DNA of 64,000 nucleotides from Marinobacterium marinum (GTDB lineage Bacteria > Pseudomonadota > Gammaproteobacteria > Pseudomonadales > Balneatricaceae), in the NCBI RefSeq assembly GCF_013868415.1, contig NZ_JACEMT010000050.1, positions 1 to 64,000 on the forward strand. Direction: 5' to 3'. The notes under the pieces were generated by a model, which searched no databases, had not been told where the DNA came from, and was given only the letters and a program-made list of their open reading frames with translations. Both the position numbers and the translations under genes were made by a program. Shown here one piece after another: positions 28,701 to 35,633 of this stretch. Each line of letters begins with the position of its first letter. The stretch's first letter is position 1.

Positions 28701-31700
28701 TAAAGGGCCCGAAGGGGGTATCTTCCGGTGTAGTAATGGAAATGTCCGATTTCGGCGCATCATCAATCACATTCACCTCAAACTTGCCTGGTGCGGTATC
28801 GCCGTCAGCGTCTTTGATCTCATAGTTAAAACTAAGATCAAAATTACCGCTAACCGCCGACGGGTGAGTCAAGGCCCCTTTCAGTTCAAAGGTATATTCG
28901 CCTGTGTCTTTATCCAAGGTAACGGTAAAGACCTCTTGACCATCGGCTCTGGTTGCCGTCAGTACATGACCATTAACAGAAATGGTAATACCGGTATTGC
29001 CTGTAGCATCGAGTGCATCTTGCAGGGCAGTCTGATCAGCAGCAAAGGTCAGGCTGCCGATACCGTCTTCACCCGCATCTACCGGCAGTGTTGCTGTGAC
29101 AGTGGTTGAACCCTGCCCGGCCTCACTACCGGTGGACAGATATTTTTCATCCACAGTTGTTTTATCGGGCTCGCCGTTAACCGAAGGGCCATCGTCCTTG
29201 AACTCAAACTTGCCGCCAATATTAATGGATGCTGAAGCATTGTCGCCGTCTTTATCTTCAACTGTAGCGGTCAACTTGATGCTGTCTGACGGCAGGGTAA
29301 ATGAATCATCTGGATCACTAGCATCGCTATGCTTCATGGGACGCTGCTGAGTCAGAGTGACCTTGCCATTTGCATCTACAGTGATGGTAAAGACGGTTTC
29401 ACCGTTATCAGCGCCGCCTTCATTATCGACTAAGCCTTTAACCGTTCCGTTCTCAAGCACCAGCTTGATGGGTTTTCCGGTAGCAATGTCGATAACGTTG
29501 GTTAGATTAACAGTGCCTATTTCAAGGCTATATACAACGCTGTTGGCAGCTGCAGGGCCATCTGCACCAAAATCAGGCTTAAAGGCATTTGCGAACTCGC
29601 CTGTTGCCTCCGTACCAAGTGCCGTTTCATCCACAGTTACACTGCCCAGCTGCGTGTTATCAGCCGTGATGTCAGGAGTGTCATCAATGATGTTCACAAC
29701 CAGCTGTCCCGTGCCGGTCTCGCCGCCCGCATCCGTGACTTCAAGCTCCAGCACTTCGCTGTTCTGACGCCCGACACTCGGGTCATTCGGATCGGCAGGG
29801 GTATTCTGCACGTTCTGCAGTTCATAACGGAACGTCAACGAGCCACCGGTCGGCACGCCGCCCACGTCTGCATCAGGCGTAAATCCGGTCAGGGTCAGCT
29901 CACCTTCGGGCGTCTCAATCGTGATCGGCTGGGAGCCAAGGTTCTGCAACTCGGACAGACTGACCACACGACCATGAACGGTTATGCTGGCGAGGCCATC
30001 TTCCGCGCTGATGGCGATGCTGCCGGTGTTGATCTGACTCTGATCACCGTCGACCAGTCCCTTTTCATACACGGTCACCTGGCCAAGCGTGGTGTTGTTG
30101 CCCGGATTATCGGTGCCATTGCCATCGTCGGGGGTAATGGTCGGCTCACCATCGGTTTTGCCATTGACGGTGATGGTGACCGTGGTGGTGCTCCAGTCGC
30201 CATCGGCATCCTTGATGGTATAGCTGAAGGTATCGGTCAGCGTCTGGCCGTCCTTCAGGGCATTCACATCTGCGTTGTCGCTGTCCAGGTTGTAGGTGTA
30301 CGTACCATCCGCATTCAGTGTCAGGCTGCCGTACTGGCCGTTGACACTGCTGCCCACCTGACCGACCACTTCGCCGTTTTCGGTACCGGCAACCACACCG
30401 GTCACACTGGTTTCATCCGCACCCAGCTCATCCTGCCCCGTACCTGCATCGAGGATTACGTTGCCGCCTACACTCGCATCATTTTCGGTCAGGCTGTTGG
30501 TATCGGGGTTGGCAACAGGCGCTGTATCGGTGATCTCAACGGTCAGACTGCTGTCAGCAAAGTCACCACTTTTGTCGGTTACCGTGATGGCAAAGCTGTC
30601 CTGCACGCTGTTATCGCCGGAGGTGTGATCTTTGCTGGTACCGTTTTGCTGATATTCGTAGGTGATGGTACCGGTGACCGGGTCGTAACCGGTCAGGGTC
30701 AGAAGCCCCTCACTGCCGTTGATCGTAACCGGATTGCTGGCCAGATTTTCCAGCTGCTCAGGTGTCAGGGTTTCTGCGCCCAATTGCAGGCTTTTCAAAC
30801 CGTCAGGGGCGGTGATCGTGAACTCACCATTCACTGGCACGGTCGCGTTCTCGGCAATACTGTGCTCGCCGCCATCGACCCCATTGTGATCCTTGACATC
30901 CACCCCCGGCGCCCCATCGGTGTTGCCATCAATGGTGATCGTCAGATCGGCTGTGCTGCGGTCATTGTCGGCGTCGGTGAGGGTGTAATTAAACACCTCT
31001 TCCAGCGTATCGTTATCCTTGAGCCCGTTAACCTCTGTGTTGGCATTGTCCAACTCATAGGTGTAGCGACCGTCAGGCATGATGGTCAAAGTACCGTACT
31101 GACCTTTGATGACCAGATTACCGTTCTCTTCATTCGCGGTATTACCGGCCATGTTGGTGCTGGTAATACCGGTGACAGTGGCACCATCCGCGCCCTGTAT
31201 ATCGGCCACATCATCGCTCGAACCGTTGGCAATCACGTTGCCTGTCACCAAAACTTCGTCTTCAGTGATGCGGTTGGCGTCGTCTTTGGCCAACGGCGCA
31301 TCGTCCACGATTTTGATGTTCAAATCGGCACTGCTGTTGTCACCGTCAGCATCAGTGGCGGTAAAGGTGAAGCTGTCCTGAGTAGCATCACCCTCAATAC
31401 CCGGAGCCTGCTGCAGGACATAGTCATAAGCAATGGTGACTTCACCCCCCTCGCCGAGGGTATAACCATTCAGCACCAGCTCGCCATACTGAGTCGCAAT
31501 GGTTTTACCGACCGTACCCAGTGCTTCCACGTCCGCCTTACTCAGTACTTCAGTCTGCGCAACACCACTGGCATCGGTGTAACTGATGGTCAAGGCGCCG
31601 TCATCCGCCAAACCATCGGGTGCAGTCAGAGTAAAGTCACTTTTCACCTGAGTATCGGCGGGATTGGGGGCCGAGCCTGTGCTCAAACCGCTTTCGAAGA

Positions 31701-34155
31701 CAACCTGATCCGCAATATTGCCATCCGGCTGATCAACAAGCTGCTCAACCGGAACATCAACCGTTACCGGCCAATCAATCGGCTTGTTGTCGGTATCGTC
31801 ATCCGTGTTGCCGGCCGGGTCGGTCACTTTTGCGTTAACAGTGACATCCGCATCGCCCGGCTTAACCGGAACTTCAACCAGAACACCGTTGGTCAGATCA
31901 TCTTCGGTGACCTGACGTTCCAGCAAAATCTCACCGTCCTTGTCGGTCACTCTGAGGGTATCCCCCACTTCGGTGCCCGGTTCCAGCGTCACCTGAGCCG
32001 TCACCGTGCCGTCCGGACCGATTTCGGCTTCGTTGTAGATACCGTCGTCACCGCTGCCTTGCAATTCAACGCTGACGGCAGGCGGCACCATATCGATGGG
32101 TTTGATATCGGTATCATCATCGGTATTGCCGGCCGGATCGCTCACCTTGGCGTTCACGGTCACATCCTCATCGCCCGGTGATACCGGCACGTCAACCAGA
32201 ACACCGTTGGTCAGATCATCTTCGGTGACCTGACGTTCCAGCAAAACCTCACCGTCCTTGTCGGTCACTGTGAGGGTATCCCCCACTTCGGTGCCCGGCT
32301 CCAGTGTGACCTTAGCAGTGACACTGTTGTCCGGACCGATTTCATCAGCGTTATAGATCCCATCATCACCGGCACCCTGCAGTTCGACGCTGACGGCGGG
32401 CGGCACGTTGTCGATCGGTTTAGTATCGCTGTCGTCATCCGTGTTGCCGGCCGGATCGGTCACCTTGGCGTTCACGGTCACGTCTGTATCCCCCGGTTTA
32501 ACGGGGACTTCAACGGAAACGCCGTAACGCAGGTCATTTTCGGTGACCGGACGTTCCAGCAAAACCTTACCGTCCTTGTCAGTCACTTTGAGGGTATCGC
32601 CCACTTCGGTGCCCGGCTCCAGCGTCACCTGAGCCGTCACCGTGCCGTCCGGACCGATTTCGGCTTCGTTGTAGATGCCGTCGTCACCGGTTCCCTGCAG
32701 CTCGACGCTGACGGCGGGCGGCACGTTGTCGATCGGTTTGGTATCGCTGTCGTCATCCGTGTTGCCGGCCGGATCGGTCACCTTGGCGTGAACGGTCACA
32801 TCTTCGTCGTTCGGTGACACCGGCACTTCAACCCGTACGCCATTGCTCAGGTCTTCTTCGGTTACCGGGCGCTCCAACAGAACATTGCCGTCCTTGTCAG
32901 TCACCTTGAGGGTATCACCCACTTCAGTACCCGGTTCCAGTGTGACCTTGGCAGTGACACTGTTGTCCGGACCGATTTCCGATGCAACATAAATGCCGTC
33001 ATCGCCGGCGCCTTCCAGCTCGACGCTGACGGCAGGGATGTTGCCGTCGATCGGCTTGGTATCGGTGTCATCATCCGTGTTACCGGCCGGGTCGGTCACC
33101 TTGGCGTTCACGGTAACGTACTTATCATCCGGGGAAACCGGTACTTCAACCCGCACACCGTTGTTCAGGTCTTCTTCGGTGACCGGACGCTCCAGCAGGA
33201 CATTGCCGTCCTTGTCGGTCACCTTAAGGGTATCGCCCACTTCAGTACCCGGATTCAACGTCACGTCCGCCGTAACTGATCCATCCGGACCGATTTCTTC
33301 CGCGTTGTAAACGCCATCTTCACCGGCACCCTTGAGTTCAACACTGACCGACGGAGGAATACCATCCAACGGTTTGGTGTCCGTATCATCATCGGTATTA
33401 CCGGCGGGATCGGTCACTTTGACATTGACGGTTACCTCAGTGTCGTCCGGGTGCACCGGGACTTCAACCAGAACACCCTTTTCCAGGTCTTCTTCGGTCA
33501 CCGGACGCTCCAACAGGACATTGCCGTCCCGGTCGGTAACCTTGAGATCATCGCCCACTTCTGTACCCGGTTTCAGCGTCACTTCGGCTGTCACGGTACC
33601 GTCGGGACCGATCTCATTGGCGTTATACACGCCGTCTTCACCGGCTCCCAGCAGCTCCACTTCAACAACCGGCGGTACCAGGTCGGCCGGCTTGGTTTCA
33701 TAATCGCGGCCACTGTTGTAGCGCTCTTCATCCAGCAAGGGATCCGCATCGGGCCATCCAATTGCCAGCGGCGTCAGTACTTCACGAATGGCGGCAACCG
33801 TCAGCGGCGTAATGCCGTCGGCTTCCACAATTTCCGCAATTTTAACCAGCTGTACAAAGCCATGTCCGTCGGACAGTACTTCGCCTTTGGGGGCCGAGTC
33901 ATTAGAAGACGGTGTCGGCAGCACGATCACGGGCATATCGACAGACTGTACAGCAGCGTCTGTGCTCAACTCAGAGCCGACAAAGGCCAGTGACTGCTGG
34001 CCCCCGAAGTCCAGTTCCACACGAGTGGTCGGTGTCGTAACCAGGGATTCACCCGGCTGTATCTGATCGCCAGGTGTCAACAGGTAACGCTCACCGGATG
34101 CATTTTGCACCCATGCCAGACCACTCACAGAGATCACAGTCGCTACAGTATTCAT
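22783..34155 (-). CDS. Giant LapA-like surface adhesin, type I secreted (3790 aa)
   Basis: One uninterrupted frame of 3790 residues (near 390 kDa, very acidic). Residues 1-125 look like the N-terminal retention module of LapA-type adhesins (VATVISVSGLAWVQNASGE, LLTPGDQIQPGE), which can lodge in the outer-membrane channel. Residues 161-796 are six tandem 106-residue Ig-like repeats. From about 800 come VCBS and T1SS-143-type domains with calcium-site motifs (DADGDNSS, DADGDWS, KDGDNAS), then long cadherin/Ig-like stretches. The last 120 residues hold one degenerate RTX-like segment (GREGSDTIQL) and the LapA-type type I secretion signal (VEVIDLGTEGANAITSLTIEDVLSI). There is no standard run of GGxGxD nonapeptides. 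The ribosome site AGAGGCGGAT precedes ATG. It is last in the minus-strand tolC-ABC-HlyD order, 56 bp after the adaptor. Role inferred: biofilm or host-surface attachment. Confidence 0.9.
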   Translation of the reverse strand: MNTVATVISVSGLAWVQNASGERYLLTPGDQIQPGESLVTTPTTRVELDFGGQQSLAFVGSELSTDAAVQSVDMPVIVLPTPSSNDSAPKGEVLSDGHGFVQLVKIAEIVEADGITPLTVAAIREVLTPLAIGWPDADPLLDEERYNSGRDYETKPADLVPPVVEVELLGAGEDGVYNANEIGPDGTVTAEVTLKPGTEVGDDLKVTDRDGNVLLERPVTEEDLEKGVLVEVPVHPDDTEVTVNVKVTDPAGNTDDDTDTKPLDGIPPSVSVELKGAGEDGVYNAEEIGPDGSVTADVTLNPGTEVGDTLKVTDKDGNVLLERPVTEEDLNNGVRVEVPVSPDDKYVTVNAKVTDPAGNTDDDTDTKPIDGNIPAVSVELEGAGDDGIYVASEIGPDNSVTAKVTLEPGTEVGDTLKVTDKDGNVLLERPVTEEDLSNGVRVEVPVSPNDEDVTVHAKVTDPAGNTDDDSDTKPIDNVPPAVSVELQGTGDDGIYNEAEIGPDGTVTAQVTLEPGTEVGDTLKVTDKDGKVLLERPVTENDLRYGVSVEVPVKPGDTDVTVNAKVTDPAGNTDDDSDTKPIDNVPPAVSVELQGAGDDGIYNADEIGPDNSVTAKVTLEPGTEVGDTLTVTDKDGEVLLERQVTEDDLTNGVLVDVPVSPGDEDVTVNAKVSDPAGNTDDDTDIKPIDMVPPAVSVELQGSGDDGIYNEAEIGPDGTVTAQVTLEPGTEVGDTLRVTDKDGEILLERQVTEDDLTNGVLVEVPVKPGDADVTVNAKVTDPAGNTDDDTDNKPIDWPVTVDVPVEQLVDQPDGNIADQVVFESGLSTGSAPNPADTQVKSDFTLTAPDGLADDGALTISYTDASGVAQTEVLSKADVEALGTVGKTIATQYGELVLNGYTLGEGGEVTIAYDYVLQQAPGIEGDATQDSFTFTATDADGDNSSADLNIKIVDDAPLAKDDANRITEDEVLVTGNVIANGSSDDVADIQGADGATVTGITSTNMAGNTANEENGNLVIKGQYGTLTIMPDGRYTYELDNANTEVNGLKDNDTLEEVFNYTLTDADNDRSTADLTITIDGNTDGAPGVDVKDHNGVDGGEHSIAENATVPVNGEFTITAPDGLKSLQLGAETLTPEQLENLASNPVTINGSEGLLTLTGYDPVTGTITYEYQQNGTSKDHTSGDNSVQDSFAITVTDKSGDFADSSLTVEITDTAPVANPDTNSLTENDASVGGNVILDAGTGQDELGADETSVTGVVAGTENGEVVGQVGSSVNGQYGSLTLNADGTYTYNLDSDNADVNALKDGQTLTDTFSYTIKDADGDWSTTTVTITVNGKTDGEPTITPDDGNGTDNPGNNTTLGQVTVYEKGLVDGDQSQINTGSIAISAEDGLASITVHGRVVSLSELQNLGSQPITIETPEGELTLTGFTPDADVGGVPTGGSLTFRYELQNVQNTPADPNDPSVGRQNSEVLELEVTDAGGETGTGQLVVNIIDDTPDITADNTQLGSVTVDETALGTEATGEFANAFKPDFGADGPAAANSVVYSLEIGTVNLTNVIDIATGKPIKLVLENGTVKGLVDNEGGADNGETVFTITVDANGKVTLTQQRPMKHSDASDPDDSFTLPSDSIKLTATVEDKDGDNASASINIGGKFEFKDDGPSVNGEPDKTTVDEKYLSTGSEAGQGSTTVTATLPVDAGEDGIGSLTFAADQTALQDALDATGNTGITISVNGHVLTATRADGQEVFTVTLDKDTGEYTFELKGALTHPSAVSGNFDLSFNYEIKDADGDTAPGKFEVNVIDDAPKSDISITTPEDTPFGPFTTSADSTKDNVSLQNADGTDAITTNTLPDGVTAIPAGTAGYNVGHGVVVVDENGKVIYHPNKDYSNDGSEDSFKVTVSNDDGTDTVTNVTVNVLPVSDAPDIPHGSNTGDVDAASVNTLEDTPVKLELKTPVITDATDQNGSAVDTGDNPERLGAITLTVQSSGTPAAVPTLSTTSDSVSYTDLIPNGSGGYTIVIVDASGAIDTSLHVSDLPSGDSTINYLTRAEYEAIQASPEADRHENFDVVVSVDSFEVDDSGVQLSGVPGANNTQTITVDVQAVTDAPEISLTEAGNTGATSIAVTEASGGNNGKITVSMEEDGTLNLQDVLGETLKDTDGSESYWYDISGLPAGTVVTINGKKYTADSEGNISMPEADYMNTNNGGNPGFSIKLPKDYSNSTADKVTITLNTQDSDNDSSGTIATESVSVDLELRVYAKPDDVKLQNPDATPEDTAVAFLDKLGLNDTDGSESITQVRITELPTEGGTWTLYDHNGAPVTVPAGGDASGGGLILTVGTGGEYTLDQIKEFTLQPPAHSSSDGTIKVYITTEEDGANTASGNPESQEWAHDLNITVTPVAEDANTDSDGSNGVDVTINPSHEYTTAGNEDEFMLLGKDAGFSLETGWSNEDGKAPNGEGTGVTGGDGSEETFALLTPYDVVGNNAQINETGNPLDGSVFRYSDGTNTFEVVFNGEPVKIPVEYLDSLEFKGPANFSGVVKIKVEAGTVDYDEDTGAATNMAVSGESWLTNVIVHPVADQVTLKVNARITTDEDVPVALNINPTSSDSDETFNVTISGIPAGATITYNGVEYSEANGNITGGSLIIEDFDASKQPTLTPPKDSNESINLKVEAVSVDTLTYIDKNGVEVHSPVDESLSQELDINITVQGVPDEPKLELVQDKVYVEQDLDDADEPNQVALSDLITSFGSGETTGDGSETVTLRLSGLPEGFNLVGAGSVLGGSGPDRVWVIDENQLGNVKITLPPNYSGSVSFTAQPVVTENDNDSETFFDPENIGFTVTPSPEADLSVSSNLTEDTIGKLDLSAVHQNGDTDEFITEAKIKAVDGFTFYSDADGTTELIPGADGYYVFSGADVNSVYVKADANFSGTQRLEVEYYKVTDPSTDGNVDEVTVQKGTATHDLIVGAVTDNIGAELNTITAVVSGEDSFNFDDTTGTATVNGTGKVTVKVDISQQADANAGNKTDTDGSEQLTHIVIDGVPQGVNVEGAVQTAPGQWLINTSDSFNADTLTKDLVFNVTGLAGTGTSAITVTGYSKDTGASSQKQAEISFNLDINQGPGPDTELPDVELSDKNTVQTEDSGFSLAEQVVGTITGGNVDSYQITVTLRTSPDDDTVFTDTSGDLLTRTEVTENGETVVLWTKSVDVASGDNADTKLAGLLDEIKVLAPEHANNNNLPGGLPLDVTVSVHADGLSKQEELKPSVSLTPATDETTVTVAAAPAGEGEDISLNISLENLPDGGFSNVEGDILYVQLGDTGLAGELLDADGNTLKPNDVTGVYEIPLEANGQPPALTFRPDSNQPHQTGSLTVNAWVNNQETGASNIIKSEGNGTLIIEKSNSGFEATITAEGDEQTQDLTTPAPIELNLAGQGLVDTDEVIDAAFINGLPPGFVVYVGADAATAGLANNAGKDANGNNIWSLPITDPSGLPGYIAVVPPKNWSGTLDGLKLTVMSGENGLAPTPTEIDFDLVVNPVADGITLNPTLSFGDAGDVIKLNLNAAMKDPVANDLGAVADAHVEQTTLQLTGLPDGEKVVFYIGDVELDAGRVTFADGAHTLTGLTQDELDNLGMLHLGTEGINDVEVTAWTQEVSAVDGTPVGDVSAETTGTIKINVSDKLPTNGDDALLWTGKAVDGREGSDTIQLRYTENLGDSDWGYLSNVEVIDLGTEGANAITSLTIEDVLSITDDNNTLRIAGDAEDSLSLLDDGSTWTEGSTANGYTTYTGTSSAGDVYLEVSSSIIIID
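31768..33675 (-). repeat. Six tandem 318-bp repeats in the adhesin gene
   Basis: Copies begin near 33675, 33357, 33039, 32721, 32403 and 32085 (reading down). Each encodes 106 residues with the frame PPAVSVEL-GAGDDGIYN-EIGPDG-TVT, EVGDTLKVTDKDG-VLLERPVTE, and VTDPAGNTDDD. Central copies are nearly identical in long stretches at the DNA level, indicating recent duplication or gene conversion. Copy number probably varies between strains. Confidence 0.95.
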
Positions 34156-34211
34156 ATCCGCCTCTTTACTGTTGTGTATGCCTTGAACGGGTATCAGCCG
34201 GTTCCTTCCGG

Positions 34212-35633
34212 TCAGCGTTCACCCAGAGCATTGGCTTTGGCACGTAAAATGGGTTTAAGCAGGTAAGAGAGCACACTGCGCTCTCCGGTAATAATATCCA
34301 GCTGTGCTGTCATGCCCGGCATGACTTCCAGCGCATCCGACAGAGCCCTTTCATTGGTAATGGCCCGTACCAGATAGTAGGTATTGTCTCGTTTGTCCGT
34401 GATGGTGTCGGCACTGATGTGCTGCACCTCCGCAGGAATGCCGCCATAGATGGAAAAGTCGTAGGCATGCAATTTGATCGTGGCAGGCAGGCCCGGTCGC
34501 AGAAAGGCAATGTCTCGTGGCGCAATTTTGGCTTCGACCAGCAGGCGATCATCCGCCGGTACGATTTCGACCACGGCATCACCCTGTCCGATTACGCCAC
34601 CGGTTGTGTTATACAACACACGCTGCACGGTTCCACTGACCGGTGCCCGCAACTCGGCAGCCTTGACTCTGTCCGCCAGGGCAACGGCACCTTCCTTTAG
34701 GCCACTCAGCTCGGCAGACGCATCACTCAACTCCGTGCGCCAGCGGTTACGTGCAGCATGGCGCGTTTCACCAATACGCGCTTCCGCCTCTTCCACAGCG
34801 GCGCGCTGACGTTCGGTTTCAGCTTCGGCCCGTCGCAATTCACCTGATGCAGCAGCCAAGTCGCGTTCCAGTCGCAGCAGATCCACTTCGGACACTGCCC
34901 CGGACTCCAGCAGGGGACGCGTCACTCGCAGCTCCTGACCCGACAGGCGTACTTCCTGCCGTGCGGCTCGTACCTTGGCCTGCGCTTCCTGCAAGCCGCG
35001 TTGCTGCTGACTAAGCTGCTCACCGGCAACAGCCTGTCCCTGCTGATATTCACTCAGGCTCTCGGCAAAGAAAGCCTTTTCACGTTGCAGGACAGCCCGT
35101 TGTTCCGGCGTTGCTCCCTGCTCCGGTTGCCAGTGTTCGTCATTCAGCAACGCATTAAGACGCTCGACCTTTGCCTGCAGGGCAAAGATGCGCACCTCGG
35201 TTTCCTGAAAATTGGCCACAAAGCGGGTCGGGTCGATTTTCACCAGCAAGTCACCGGCTTCTACCTTATCCCCTTCACTCACGTGCAGCTCACGCACCAC
35301 GCCACCATCCGGCGACTGTACGATCTGCAGCTGCCGTGCAGGAATCACCTTGCCTTCCCCGCGCGTCACCTCTTCAATAGAGGCCATCGCCGACCAGACC
35401 AGCAACAGGACAAAGGCAATCAGAATGGTGTACAACAAACCACGCGCGCCCGGCTCTCTGGATTCAACAATGCTGAACTCCGCTTCCTTGCTCCAATCAT
35501 GCGCGTCCTGCGGCAGGCGGCTCAGCAAGGGACGCATCAGCGCTCCTGCTATCCGTCCGGAGCGCTGCCCCGGAGCGGCCAGCCGCTCCAGCCCGGCAAA
35601 GCCCTTTTCTTCCGCGTGACGGCGCTCGCTCAT
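34212..35633 (-). CDS. HlyD-family type I secretion adaptor (LapC-like)
   Basis: The 473-residue membrane fusion protein has a cytoplasmic N terminus of about 60 residues, one membrane helix (GLLYTILIAFVLLLVWSAMA, 65-84), a lipoyl/barrel-sandwich half motif (IVQSPDGGVVRELHVSEGDKV), a long coiled coil over about 150-320, and the beta-barrel domain (LRAPVSGTVQRVLY). It links the inner-membrane ABC transporter to the TolC-like channel. Its start overlaps the stop of the ABC gene by four bases (ATGA), so the two are translationally coupled. Confidence 0.93.
   Translation of the reverse strand: MSERRHAEEKGFAGLERLAAPGQRSGRIAGALMRPLLSRLPQDAHDWSKEAEFSIVESREPGARGLLYTILIAFVLLLVWSAMASIEEVTRGEGKVIPARQLQIVQSPDGGVVRELHVSEGDKVEAGDLLVKIDPTRFVANFQETEVRIFALQAKVERLNALLNDEHWQPEQGATPEQRAVLQREKAFFAESLSEYQQGQAVAGEQLSQQQRGLQEAQAKVRAARQEVRLSGQELRVTRPLLESGAVSEVDLLRLERDLAAASGELRRAEAETERQRAAVEEAEARIGETRHAARNRWRTELSDASAELSGLKEGAVALADRVKAAELRAPVSGTVQRVLYNTTGGVIGQGDAVVEIVPADDRLLVEAKIAPRDIAFLRPGLPATIKLHAYDFSIYGGIPAEVQHISADTITDKRDNTYYLVRAITNERALSDALEVMPGMTAQLDIITGERSVLSYLLKPILRAKANALGER

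Noticed and set aside
29974-32181. 735-codon plus-strand frame and other open frames opposite the adhesin gene
   Set aside because: They are antisense to the intact 3790-codon adhesin frame and mirror its repeats; no ribosome sites or homology.
31768-33675. Periodic repeats considered as a CRISPR array
   Set aside because: The period is 318 bp with no short direct repeat and unique spacer pattern; the repeats are in-frame protein domains and no cas genes are present.
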